Shown in pieces: positions 8,256 to 16,275 of a stretch of DNA of 50,472 nt. This stretch comes from Wohlfahrtiimonas sp. (GTDB lineage Bacteria; Pseudomonadota; Gammaproteobacteria; Cardiobacteriales; Wohlfahrtiimonadaceae), in NCBI GenBank assembly GCA_030149965.1, contig JASLHB010000014.1, positions 1 to 50,472 on the forward strand. The letters run 5' to 3'. Under the pieces are notes generated by a model. That model was not told the origin of the DNA. It ran no database searches and saw nothing but the letters and a program-made list of their open reading frames with translations. The translations under genes and the position numbers were made by a program. How positions within the stretch are numbered: the stretch's first letter is position 1; every line of letters starts with the position of its first letter.

Positions 8256-8862
8256 AGAAAGAATTGGGCGCTATTTGAAATGGCGGCTCAAAAAATCACG
8301 CCAATCATCTCGTTGGCTGAATAGTTTAGTGATTGTGGGTTTATGTATTGGGCTGTTTTGGATAGCTTCATTCTATAAACCCCCTAAAAATCGTTATGAT
8401 CAATCACCTTATCCTTATTATCCTATTGAATTAATTTGTGATATTGAAAGAGTGATTGATGGTGATACGATCAATGTTCGATGTCCAAAATCATTAGAAA
8501 ATTCTGAGAAAACATTGCGTTCTATAAGAGTTTGGGGAATGGATGCACCAGAAACAGGGCAAGAATATTGGGGCGGTTTTGCCACTCAAACATTACAATC
8601 ACTGATTGATGGTAATCAATCAATTCGAATCGAAATTATAGCGCAGGATCATTATCAACGAATGATCGGCAAACTTTATATTGGCGATACCGATTTAGGT
8701 TTGGAAATGGTGAAGCTCGGTGCTGCGATCGTTTATCATCGATATAATAAAGATCAAGACTATATAAATGCAGAGAAAAAAGCTAAAATATCGCGATTGG
8801 GTATTTGGAAAGTTTCTGGCGCACAACAAAATCCTGAACGTTGGCGGCGATTTAATCCATAA
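8239..8862 (+). CDS. Membrane-anchored thermonuclease-like (SNase) protein
   Basis: A 207-residue protein with a basic N-terminus, one membrane span at about residues 29-46 and a C-terminal staphylococcal-nuclease domain. The catalytic residues known from SNase are all present with correct spacing: the Ca-site motif VIDGDTI at 72-78, Arg97 and Glu105 in IRVWGMDAPE, and Arg141 in DHYQRMIGKLYI. An active Ca2+-dependent nuclease facing the periplasm is therefore likely, but substrate and role are unknown. The gene overlaps pgpA by 17 bases and is followed after 17 bases by the PH-domain gene. The upstream hydrophobic segment is uncleaved by appearance, so the enzyme is probably tethered. Confidence 0.85.
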   Translation: MASSFKERIGRYLKWRLKKSRQSSRWLNSLVIVGLCIGLFWIASFYKPPKNRYDQSPYPYYPIELICDIERVIDGDTINVRCPKSLENSEKTLRSIRVWGMDAPETGQEYWGGFATQTLQSLIDGNQSIRIEIIAQDHYQRMIGKLYIGDTDLGLEMVKLGAAIVYHRYNKDQDYINAEKKAKISRLGIWKVSGAQQNPERWRRFNP

Positions 8863-8879
8863 TAATAATTGGAACATAC

Positions 8880-9500
8880 ATGTTATTCAGTAGAAAAGAA
8901 GAAGATTTAGCGCGCAACGAAGAAATATTATTACAACAATATACACATTGGTGGATTTTTGTCGTGCCTGGATTATTATTGTTATTTGGATTTTATTTAT
9001 GGTTAAAAGCTGTTTCAAAAGGCTCGTTTTCGCTGTATTCATTAGTTGTATTTGATGAGCCAACAGCAGCGATTGATTCATTAAAATATCAGATGCAATT
9101 TTATTTACATCAAGGTTCTGGTCTTTTGCGTGAGTATTTGCCAGATTCTGTGTTTAACTTTTTAAGTCAAACTCGTTTACATCCAAGAAAATGGTTAAGC
9201 CAAATCGTTATTATTTATGCTTTGTATCGATTAATTCGTGCAACGCTAACATTTTTATCCACAAGAATTACAGTGACAAATAAGCGAGTTTTAGTGGAAA
9301 CCGGTTTGTTAAAACCACAAACGGTTGAATTTCCAAGAATGCATATAGATGCTTTTCATATTAAAAAAGGTTTGTTCAGCCGATTTTTACAAGTTGGTAC
9401 AGTAATTATTCAGGCTTCTGGTGGATTAACTGCACGATTACCTGCGATTCGTGATCCACAATTATTGACAACTCAAGTTATTGAGAATGAAAGCTTATGA
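8880..9500 (+). CDS. Membrane protein with bacterial PH domain (bPH2/YdbT-like)
   Basis: A 206-residue protein with two membrane-spanning segments (about residues 24-42 and 107-125) and a C-terminal bacterial pleckstrin-homology type domain: TRITVTNKRVLVETGLL followed by VEFPRMHIDAFHIKKGLFSRFLQVGTVII, the usual pattern of PF03703-type domains. The function of such proteins is not established, though membrane association is general. It overlaps the lipid-transporter permease gene by four bases (ATGA), so a link to envelope lipid handling is plausible but inferred from position only. Confidence 0.75.
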   Translation: MLFSRKEEDLARNEEILLQQYTHWWIFVVPGLLLLFGFYLWLKAVSKGSFSLYSLVVFDEPTAAIDSLKYQMQFYLHQGSGLLREYLPDSVFNFLSQTRLHPRKWLSQIVIIYALYRLIRATLTFLSTRITVTNKRVLVETGLLKPQTVEFPRMHIDAFHIKKGLFSRFLQVGTVIIQASGGLTARLPAIRDPQLLTTQVIENESL

Positions 9501-10612
9501 TGTTAACGCAAGATAAAAATCAATTAATATTACAAGGTGATTGGACAATTGCTAATACAACGGCCATTGAAAAATCTATCGCGAGTGTTAATTTTGCTGA
9601 CTTAGATTTAAAGCAAACAGTTGAGATTAATGGTGATGCTTTGGCAACCATGGATACAAGTGGTGCGTATTGGATGAGTAAGTTCATGAATTCAATCGAA
9701 GCTCAGCAAGGCAAAGTTCAGCTCACTAAATTTCATGATGAGATTTCAACCTTGGTTGATTTCATCACTGCTAGAACAGATAAAATTAAATGTGAAGATG
9801 AAGTGCCTGCTCCTAAAGATGGTTTTTTTACAAGCGTTGGAAAGCTAGCCTGCGATGTTAAAGGACAATTTTACAACTTCTTTGATTTTATCGGACGAGT
9901 TGCGATTGTCATGGGGCAAAATATTGCGAATCCTATGAGGATTCGTTGGAAAGCTTTGTGGGCAAATGTGCAAACAGGCGGCGTTCAGGCTTTATTTATT
10001 ATTGGTTTATTAAACTTTTTGATCGGTATCGTGATTGCTTATCAAGGTGGTGCATTGTTAAAGCAATATGGCGCAAATATCTTCGTGGTGGAATTGATTT
10101 CCATTTCCATGTTGCGAGAATTAGCCCCATTGATGACAGCGATTATTGTGGCTGGTCGAACAGGTTCTGCGATTGCAGCGCAGATTGGTACAATGGTTGT
10201 GAATGAAGAGGTGGACGCATTGAAAACCATTGGCATCAATCCTTTGGATCAATTGGTTGTGCCTAAAGCTTTTGCCTTGGTTATTGCATTGCCATTATTG
10301 ACAGTCTTTGCGGATATTTGCAGCATTTTTGGTGGCATGGTTTTGGCGAATAATTATTTAGATGTGTCATTCACGGTCTTTTTGGATCGCATTCCTGAAG
10401 TGATGACTGTGAATACATTAATTGTAGGATTGGCAAAAACACCAATTTTCGCATTAATTATTGCATTAACAGGCTGCTATCAAGGATTTCGCGTTAAAGG
10501 TGGGGCTGATAGCGTTGGTAAACAAACCACTATTTCTGTGGTGCAAGCAATCTTCCTCGTCATCATTTGTGATGCAATTTTCTCTATTATTACAAGGAAC
10601 GTTCCGATCTAA
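9497..10612 (+). CDS. MlaE-family ABC permease with N-terminal STAS domain
   Basis: A 371-residue fusion. Residues 1-95 look like a STAS domain (LQGDWTIANT, then VEINGDALATMDTSGAYWM, the strand-loop-helix that carries the MlaB-like contact). The rest is the MlaE permease, with hydrophobic segments from about residue 155 and the family segments ELISISMLRELAPLMTAIIVAGRTGSAIAAQIG and VPKAFALVIALPLL. In the E. coli Mla system the STAS protein MlaB is a separate subunit; here it is fused. The gene order permease-ATPase-MCE-lipoprotein is the one found in a second MCE system of Pseudomonas rather than canonical mlaFEDCB. It moves lipids between inner membrane and periplasmic MCE protein; direction is unknown. 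Confidence 0.9.
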   Translation: MMLTQDKNQLILQGDWTIANTTAIEKSIASVNFADLDLKQTVEINGDALATMDTSGAYWMSKFMNSIEAQQGKVQLTKFHDEISTLVDFITARTDKIKCEDEVPAPKDGFFTSVGKLACDVKGQFYNFFDFIGRVAIVMGQNIANPMRIRWKALWANVQTGGVQALFIIGLLNFLIGIVIAYQGGALLKQYGANIFVVELISISMLRELAPLMTAIIVAGRTGSAIAAQIGTMVVNEEVDALKTIGINPLDQLVVPKAFALVIALPLLTVFADICSIFGGMVLANNYLDVSFTVFLDRIPEVMTVNTLIVGLAKTPIFALIIALTGCYQGFRVKGGADSVGKQTTISVVQAIFLVIICDAIFSIITRNVPI

Positions 10613-11403
10613 TGGCAGATATTATTTCAGATAAATCCAACATCGCAATTGAGATTGAGCATTTATACAATCGCTTTGGTACACATTCTGTGCATGAAGA
10701 TTTAAACATGACCGTGAATAAAGGCGAATTGGTTGCTTTGGTTGGCGGCTCAGGATCAGGGAAAACCACGTTGCTTCGTGCAATCATCATGTTATTGAAG
10801 CCCTATTCAGGTCAGATTTATATGATGGGCGAACCTGTTTGGGGCATTAATGGGCAACAGCAAATGGATTTGCGAAAACGTTTTGGCATGTTGTTCCAAA
10901 GTGGGGCATTGTTCAGCTCATTAACAGTCTTGGAAAATGTGATGGTGCCAATGAAAGAGCATTTATCATTATCTAATGCAGAAATGAAAGAATTGGCAGA
11001 GCTGAAGATCATTTTGTCAGGTTTACCACCACATGCAGCGCATTTGTTACCAAAAGAATTATCTGGCGGTATGATTAAGCGTGCAGCATTGGCGCGAGCA
11101 TTGGCATTAGATCCTCAATTGTTATTTTTAGATGAACCAACTGCAGGTTTAGATCCTGTTGGTGCAGGTGAATTTGATGATTTGATGAATCAATTAAAAG
11201 AATCTTTATCATTGACCATTATGATGGTAACGCATGATTTGGATTCATTATGGGCAATCACAGATAAAGTTGCCTTTTTGGGTGAGAAGAAAATTCTAGC
11301 TTATAAACCAATTGCTGAGTTAGTGAAGGATCCTCATCCTTTAATTCAACACTATTTTCAAGGTCCAAGAGGACGAGCGACAGAGGAAACTTATGGAAAA
11401 TAA
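10612..11403 (+). CDS. MlaF-like ATP-binding protein of MCE lipid transporter
   Basis: A 263-residue ABC ATPase. Walker A GGSGSGKTT is at residues 45-53, the signature LSGGMIKRAALARALAL around residue 155, Walker B LLFLDEPTAGLDP near residue 172 and the switch histidine in MMVTHDLDSL. The variant signature LSGGMIKR (K/R after the glycines instead of Q) is typical of MlaF-type ATPases. The start codon overlaps the permease stop by one base (TAATG), and the next gene overlaps its end by 11 bases, so the subunits are translationally coupled. Confidence 0.94.
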   Translation: MADIISDKSNIAIEIEHLYNRFGTHSVHEDLNMTVNKGELVALVGGSGSGKTTLLRAIIMLLKPYSGQIYMMGEPVWGINGQQQMDLRKRFGMLFQSGALFSSLTVLENVMVPMKEHLSLSNAEMKELAELKIILSGLPPHAAHLLPKELSGGMIKRAALARALALDPQLLFLDEPTAGLDPVGAGEFDDLMNQLKESLSLTIMMVTHDLDSLWAITDKVAFLGEKKILAYKPIAELVKDPHPLIQHYFQGPRGRATEETYGK

Positions 11404-12313
11404 ATTTAGTTTTGCTGCTGTTGGTGTTTTTGTGGTGGGATTTGCCATTGCATTATTAACACTAGTAGTTTGGCTAACTGTAGGTACAGAGAAAGTGACA
11501 TATTTACCTTATAAGGTTGTCACAACAGAGTCGGTTTCAGGATTATCTGTGAACTCGTCCGTCAATTATAAAGGTGTTGATGTTGGTATTGTTCGTAAAA
11601 TTCAATTGAATGAACAAGATCCTCGTTATGTGATTATCTCTTTGGATATCATTAAAGGTACGCCAATTAAAAAGGATACAGAAGCTGTTTTAACAGGTAG
11701 AGGGATTACAGGTTTAGTTGGTGTTAGCTTAAGCGGCGGAACGGCAACAGCACCAGATATTGTGCCAACATCTGAAAATCCAGTGCCTAGTATTAAAAAT
11801 GGTGCATCCTTGGCAAAAAGATTAGATACAGCATTCAATGATGTGACGAAGTCGATTTCTGAATTATCCGCTAAATTGGATTTAGTGATTACTAAAGACA
11901 ACGCTGAGCATATCAATAATATTTTAGTGAATGTGGATCGCTTGACCAGTAATTTTGCAGAAAGCTCAGAAGATATATCAGCAATGGTTGATCGTATAGA
12001 GCCAAAACTGGATCGTGCATTGCAAGCATTTGATTCATTCAGTGTGATTACAGAAAATGTGAAGAAAACTTCGGAAGATTTACAGACAACACTGGATAAT
12101 GCAGATCAAACTTTAGCTTCTTGGGGAAAAACTGCGATTGTATTCCAAGATTTAGGTAAATCAGTTCGCACACAGATTCCAAATCTAAATTCTACATTTA
12201 CTGAGTTAAATACAATTTTGTATCAAACTTCTCAGTTGATTAATCAATTGAATAATGAGCCAAATGCTTTGATTATGGGCAAATCAAAACCTAAAGCAGG
12301 GCCAGGGGAATAA
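11393..12313 (+). CDS. MCE-domain lipid-binding protein (MlaD-like)
   Basis: A 306-residue protein with an N-terminal membrane anchor (about residues 7-31) followed by a single MCE domain: ESVSGLSVNSSVNYKGVDVGIV and the later AVLTGRGITGLVGVSLSGG. The C-terminal half, from about residue 140, is predicted to be helical with heptad-like leucines and ends in a Gly/Pro-rich tail. This length is longer than E. coli MlaD (about 183) and resembles MCE proteins that form a needle-like helical bundle. It should sit on the permease in the inner membrane and project into the periplasm. Encoded within the permease-ATPase-MCE-lipoprotein operon. Confidence 0.9.
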   Translation: MENKFSFAAVGVFVVGFAIALLTLVVWLTVGTEKVTYLPYKVVTTESVSGLSVNSSVNYKGVDVGIVRKIQLNEQDPRYVIISLDIIKGTPIKKDTEAVLTGRGITGLVGVSLSGGTATAPDIVPTSENPVPSIKNGASLAKRLDTAFNDVTKSISELSAKLDLVITKDNAEHINNILVNVDRLTSNFAESSEDISAMVDRIEPKLDRALQAFDSFSVITENVKKTSEDLQTTLDNADQTLASWGKTAIVFQDLGKSVRTQIPNLNSTFTELNTILYQTSQLINQLNNEPNALIMGKSKPKAGPGE

Positions 12314-12324
12314 GGGAGAATATC

Positions 12325-12906
12325 ATGGAAAAATTATCAGTTGTTCTAGCATCGTTGTTATTTGTTGTGGGCTGTCAATCCGCACCTTATAAAACACAAT
12401 ATACTTTGAATCCTGAGTTGGCATCCATTCAGTCCAATGTGAAGCAAAAGCCATATTCAATCATCGTGAGCGATGTGAAATCATTTGGTGCAGGTAAAAG
12501 TGTAGATATGACATATACTCGCACATCTAATGTTGTGGAAGCTTATACGAAAAGTGCTTGGGTAGAACCGCCAGTGCAATTAGTTAAAGTAGCATTGGCA
12601 AATGCATTGATTGCCTCTAATGCTTATCAAGATGTATTGATGTCACCAACATCTATTCACAGCCCATATAAAGTAGATGCAACGATTCAATCAATGCAAC
12701 AACGATTTGTGGATGGAAAAAGTACGATTGAATTAAGTTTGATGGTTCGTTTAGTGAATACATCGAATCAAAATTTAGTCTTTTCTAAGATATATTCAAC
12801 AACGGAAGCAGTTACAGCAGATAATGCTGAAGGTGGTGTAGCTGCTTATGATCGTGCATTGAACCGTTTATTGCCTAACATTGTTAGGGATATTAATCGC
12901 CATTAA
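12325..12906 (+). CDS. ABC-type transport auxiliary lipoprotein (PqiC/ABC_trans_aux-like)
   Basis: A 193-residue lipoprotein: signal peptide with lipobox V-V-G-C and Cys17, then TQYTLNP, the short YxL segment that starts most ABC_trans_aux proteins, and a segment YTKSAWVEPPVQLVKVALANAL near residue 72 that matches the W-x-x-P-P core of the family. It is probably the outer-membrane end of the MCE transport route, like PqiC. GGGAG lies eight bases upstream of the ATG and 11 bases separate it from the MCE gene. Confidence 0.83.
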   Translation: MEKLSVVLASLLFVVGCQSAPYKTQYTLNPELASIQSNVKQKPYSIIVSDVKSFGAGKSVDMTYTRTSNVVEAYTKSAWVEPPVQLVKVALANALIASNAYQDVLMSPTSIHSPYKVDATIQSMQQRFVDGKSTIELSLMVRLVNTSNQNLVFSKIYSTTEAVTADNAEGGVAAYDRALNRLLPNIVRDINRH

Positions 12907-12915
12907 AGTTTAGTT

Positions 12916-13782
12916 ATGACATATCAGCATTTATTGGCTGCATTACCAGCGCCAAACCTTTCCAATTATACACCTTTGAGTTTTCAAGGGCAGAAGATTG
13001 GTTATGTGAATAAAGCTCACATTGCAGTATTGGATCAATTTCCTAGAATATTCCAATTTACATTCGCGAATCTTATGGGAATGTTTGCGCAAGAATTTGT
13101 GGAAATGAATATAGCAGAGCGCTCTCGTGTATTGGTAGATGTATCGAATGCTTTACGTGACGCAGGATTGGTGAATAATTGGCGAGATGAATTATTTTCT
13201 ATTTATTTAGATGAAAATCGTCAGGCGGAAATATTCCAGTTGGAGCGTGGCGTTGTGCCATTGTTGGCATTGCAAGCACATGGTGTTCATTTAAATGGTT
13301 ACACGATGATTGATGATATGCCACATATTTGGGTTGCGCAGCGTTCTGCTAGCCGTGTGATTGCCCCATTAAAATATGATCAGTTAGTTGCTGGTGGTTT
13401 GCCTGCAGAATTATCTTTGAAAGAGAATTTATATAAAGAAGCGGGCGAAGAAGCAGGCATTCCTCAAAATATTGTAGAACCAGCACAATATATGGGGCAT
13501 ATCCAATATATGACAGAAGATGATTTTGGGATTCGTAATGATGTTTTGCACTGTTTTGATGTTGAATTGCCAGAACAATTTGAGCCGAATAATCAAGATG
13601 GTGAAGTAGAAAGCTTTATGCGTTTACCAGTGCATGAAGTGATAGCATTATTACAACAACAGGATTTGTTTAAGCCAAATACTGCATTAGTGATGTTAAA
13701 TTTCTTATTGCGTCATGATTGGGTTGTTATAGACGAAGCAGAAAAAGCTCAATTAATGGCTTATTTTCACCCTGTAAGATAG
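12916..13782 (+). CDS. Nudix hydrolase with DUF4743 N-terminal domain
   Basis: A 288-residue protein. Residues 1-115 form the DUF4743-type leader domain, and the Nudix fold follows with the box at about residues 161-183: GGLPAEL, then KENLYKEAGEEAGI. Compared with the G-x5-E-x7-REUxEExGU consensus, the first Glu is Leu and Arg is Lys, while the catalytic Glu residues of the REUxEE part remain. Proteins of this architecture from plants, yeast and bacteria hydrolyse oxidised or damaged thiamin diphosphate analogues, so a thiamin-damage role is likely by family. It lies nine bases after the lipoprotein gene, without functional connection to it. Confidence 0.83.
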   Translation: MTYQHLLAALPAPNLSNYTPLSFQGQKIGYVNKAHIAVLDQFPRIFQFTFANLMGMFAQEFVEMNIAERSRVLVDVSNALRDAGLVNNWRDELFSIYLDENRQAEIFQLERGVVPLLALQAHGVHLNGYTMIDDMPHIWVAQRSASRVIAPLKYDQLVAGGLPAELSLKENLYKEAGEEAGIPQNIVEPAQYMGHIQYMTEDDFGIRNDVLHCFDVELPEQFEPNNQDGEVESFMRLPVHEVIALLQQQDLFKPNTALVMLNFLLRHDWVVIDEAEKAQLMAYFHPVR

Positions 13783-13796
13783 AGGTGCTCATTTCA

Positions 13797-14231
13797 ATGA
13801 TTGAACATAAAATGATTCATGGTGATACCGATTCATCTATCGACGATGCATATTATGTGCGCGATCTTGTTTTTACGCAGGAACAAGGTTTTCCTGCTGA
13901 AATTGATGTTGATGATTATGACAAAATTGCGTGGCAATGCATTCTCTATAAAGATGGTAGTGCAATTGGTACAGCGCGATTAATTCCTCAGGAAAATCAA
14001 GGAAAGATTGGCCGAGTGGCAATTTTGAAAGAGTTTCGTGGTCTTGGTTTAGGCTTTAAAATTATGGAAGCTATTATAGATCAAGCTGAAAAATTATCTT
14101 ATGCAAGTCTTAATTTATCAGCACAAGTTTATGCCGTGCAGTTTTATGAAAAATTAGGTTTTGTAGTTATGGGCGACGAATATCTAGAAGATGGCGAGCC
14201 TCATATCAATATGATTAAGGCTCTTAAATAA
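13797..14231 (+). CDS. GNAT-family N-acetyltransferase
   Basis: A 144-residue GNAT enzyme with motif A GRVAILKEFRGLGLGFKIM (the R-x-x-G-x-G/A acetyl-CoA loop) near residues 78-96 and the C-terminal QFYEKLGF strand-helix typical of the fold. The N-terminal YYVRDLVFTQEQGFP followed by D-x-D-D-x-D resembles the YjcF/ElaA subgroup, whose substrates are mostly unknown. The open frame extends 78 bases upstream into the Nudix gene, but the ATG used here has AGAGGTG nine bases upstream and is the sensible start. The stop is only one base from the end of the convergent ung gene. Confidence 0.82.
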   Translation: MIEHKMIHGDTDSSIDDAYYVRDLVFTQEQGFPAEIDVDDYDKIAWQCILYKDGSAIGTARLIPQENQGKIGRVAILKEFRGLGLGFKIMEAIIDQAEKLSYASLNLSAQVYAVQFYEKLGFVVMGDEYLEDGEPHINMIKALK

Positions 14232-14232
14232 T

Positions 14233-14925
14233 TTATTGATCAGTAATTTGCCAATCAATAGGTGTTTTATTGTGTGAGATAAGATATTGATTGGTTTGAG
14301 AAAATGGTTTTGATCCAAAAAAACCACGATAAGCTGATAATGGCGATGGATGCACAGATGTGATGATGTGATGTTTTGATTGATCAATTAACGGGATTTT
14401 CTTCTGTGCATGGCTGCCCCATAAAATAAAGACAACATTGTTGCATTGTTCACTGATTTCACGAATTGTTGCATCTGTAAGATGTTGCCAACCAATATTG
14501 GCATGTGAGCCTGCTTTAGAAGCTTCGACGGATAAAGACGTATTCAGTAGAAATACACCTTGTTCAGCCCATTCGATTAAAGAGCCATGATTAGGAATTT
14601 TAAATTCTTCAATATCATCAGCGAGTTCTTTGTACATATTGCGTAATGATGGTGGAATTGGAATATTTTTATGCACTGAAAAAGCTAAACCATTGGCTTG
14701 ATTTGGACCATGATAAGGATCTTGCCCTAAAATAACCACTTTGATATCAGTTGGAGAAGTTAATTTATAGGCGGAAAAACGTTCTTCCTCAGTAGGATAA
14801 ATATTTATTTTTGTTGCATCAATGTGCGACAGTTGTTGATAAATTTCTTTAAAATAAGGTTTTTGAGATTCTGCTTGCAGGAATTGTTTCCAAGAATTGG
14901 GTATGCTCATATCTGTAGTATTCAT
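14233..14925 (-). CDS. ung: Uracil-DNA glycosylase
   Basis: Family 1 UDG that excises uracil from DNA in base-excision repair. Visible motifs: catalytic Asp69 in ILGQDPYHGP, the uracil-pocket NGLAFSV, LLNTSLSVE, and HPSPLSAYRGFFG with the catalytic His and the minor-groove loop. Length with this start is 230 residues. Two ATGs compete: this one and one 15 bases downstream, which aligns exactly with the E. coli N-terminus up to the conserved PYF. A TTG nine bases further upstream is also open. None has a clear ribosome binding site. Confidence 0.95.
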   Translation of the reverse strand: MNTTDMSIPNSWKQFLQAESQKPYFKEIYQQLSHIDATKINIYPTEEERFSAYKLTSPTDIKVVILGQDPYHGPNQANGLAFSVHKNIPIPPSLRNMYKELADDIEEFKIPNHGSLIEWAEQGVFLLNTSLSVEASKAGSHANIGWQHLTDATIREISEQCNNVVFILWGSHAQKKIPLIDQSKHHIITSVHPSPLSAYRGFFGSKPFSQTNQYLISHNKTPIDWQITDQ

Positions 14926-14948
14926 TTCAGTCAAAAATTGTATTCTAG

Positions 14949-14956
14949 ATTATAAT
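14949..14956. promoter_or_regulatory. Shared palindromic -10 region between ung and the glycan cluster
   Basis: ATTATAAT is palindromic and gives TATAAT on both strands, 14951-14956 forward and 14949-14954 reverse. Forward it lies about 40 bases before the first gene of the glycan cluster; reverse it lies 24 bases before the ung ATG. No convincing -35 box is seen on either strand. No JUMPstart or ops element is present in the forward leader. Confidence 0.4.
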
Positions 14957-14997
14957 GTACCGCATGATATTAATGCCAGACATATAGCGGGGATATT

Positions 14998-16275
14998 TTG
15001 GTAGAAGGACAAAGACGACATTCACGTTGGTATGAGATGCTCATATTTAGCACATGGTTTCAATTGGCAATTGGGCTTGTATGTGTAGCCTTGTTACCTA
15101 GTTTTTTGGTTTGGCCAAATATTTTTATGGATTTTCCCAATCTGGCATCTGTGCAAATACACACTACTGTAGTAAATGCTGCATCCTATTGTGTGGTGTT
15201 TTTACTCTATAAAAAACTACAAAAATTTCCTGGTGCTCGTACTTTAGTTTATTTATTACCATTTGTGACAATTTGTTGGGCAATTGCGATTGGAATAATT
15301 GTATTGCTACGAATGGACTATTCTCGCCCAGTATTATTTATCTCTTTTATAATCGCCAATAGTTTATTAATTTTTGGTAATCAGTGGAGTCGAAAATATC
15401 ATGAATTGAAGCTTGCTATAGTTCCATTTGGTGATTATCAAGAAGTTTTAGATGTGCAAGCAGCAGATTATCGTATTTTAGAAGAACCTGCACTGAGAGG
15501 AATTCGCTATGATGCGGTTGTTGCTGATTTAAGAGGTGATATGCCTGATGAATGGCAAACATTCTTAGCCAATTGTGCTTTAGCAAATATGCCTGTTTAT
15601 CATAGTCGATTGATGGTGGAGCAGTTAACAGGACGAGTAAAAGTAACGCATTTATCTGAGAATATTTTTGGCGCGCTTTATACAACATCTTTTTATGGAA
15701 TTGTGAAGCGTATTTGTGAGATTGCTTTTGTGATATTTTTATCGCCAATTTGGTTACCTTTAATGATTATGTTTGGCATTCTTATTAAATTAGAAAGCAA
15801 GGGGCCGATGTTCTTCATTCAAGAGCGAGTAGGGCTAGGTGACAAGGACTTTAAAGTTTATAAGTTACGCAGCATGTGCAAAGATTCAGAGAGTAATGGC
15901 GCACAATTTGCGACGCAAGGCGATGCCCGTGTAACGCGTGTGGGTAAGTTTATTCGTAAAACAAGAATCGATGAGATCCCACAATTCATCAATATCCTTA
16001 AAGGTGATATGAGTCTCATCGGTCCAAGACCAGAGCAGCGCGTATTTGTGGAGCAATTCAAAAAAGAAATCCCATTTTACTCATATCGTCATGTGGTGCG
16101 CCCGGGGATTTCTGGTTGGGCACAGGTAACTCAGGGTTATGCTGCGAATGCCAATGAAACTCGTGTGAAATTAGAATATGATTTGTATTACATTAAACAT
16201 TTTTCATTTTGGTTGGATGTATTGATTGTGTTGAAAACTATTAGAACAATGTTGACAGGATTTGGGGCAAGGTAA
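14998..16275 (+). CDS. Polyprenyl-phosphate hexose-1-phosphate transferase (WbaP/WcaJ type), initiating glycosyltransferase
   Basis: Integral membrane enzyme that starts glycan assembly by moving a sugar 1-phosphate onto undecaprenyl phosphate. The 425-residue protein has four N-terminal membrane spans (about residues 15-130), a soluble middle domain, a hydrophobic hairpin at about 240-262, and the Bac_transf catalytic region: GPMFFIQERVGLGDKDFKVYKLRSM, RKTRIDEIPQFINILKGDMSLIGPRPE and VRPGISGWAQV. The long topology separates it from short ItrA/PglC enzymes and suggests Glc-1-P or Gal-1-P as donor, which is inference. It appears to start with TTG preceded by GCGGGGAT; an internal ATG at 15037 would cut the first span. 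Confidence 0.88.
   Translation: MVEGQRRHSRWYEMLIFSTWFQLAIGLVCVALLPSFLVWPNIFMDFPNLASVQIHTTVVNAASYCVVFLLYKKLQKFPGARTLVYLLPFVTICWAIAIGIIVLLRMDYSRPVLFISFIIANSLLIFGNQWSRKYHELKLAIVPFGDYQEVLDVQAADYRILEEPALRGIRYDAVVADLRGDMPDEWQTFLANCALANMPVYHSRLMVEQLTGRVKVTHLSENIFGALYTTSFYGIVKRICEIAFVIFLSPIWLPLMIMFGILIKLESKGPMFFIQERVGLGDKDFKVYKLRSMCKDSESNGAQFATQGDARVTRVGKFIRKTRIDEIPQFINILKGDMSLIGPRPEQRVFVEQFKKEIPFYSYRHVVRPGISGWAQVTQGYAANANETRVKLEYDLYYIKHFSFWLDVLIVLKTIRTMLTGFGAR

Noticed and set aside
13719..13796. Upstream start for the GNAT gene
   Set aside because: The added residues overlap the Nudix gene in another frame and do not look like GNAT sequence; a strong ribosome binding site precedes the later ATG.
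14935..14997. Search for JUMPstart/ops element ahead of the glycan locus
   Set aside because: No GGCGGTAGCGTG-like sequence is present; only GCGGGGAT, which serves as a ribosome binding site.
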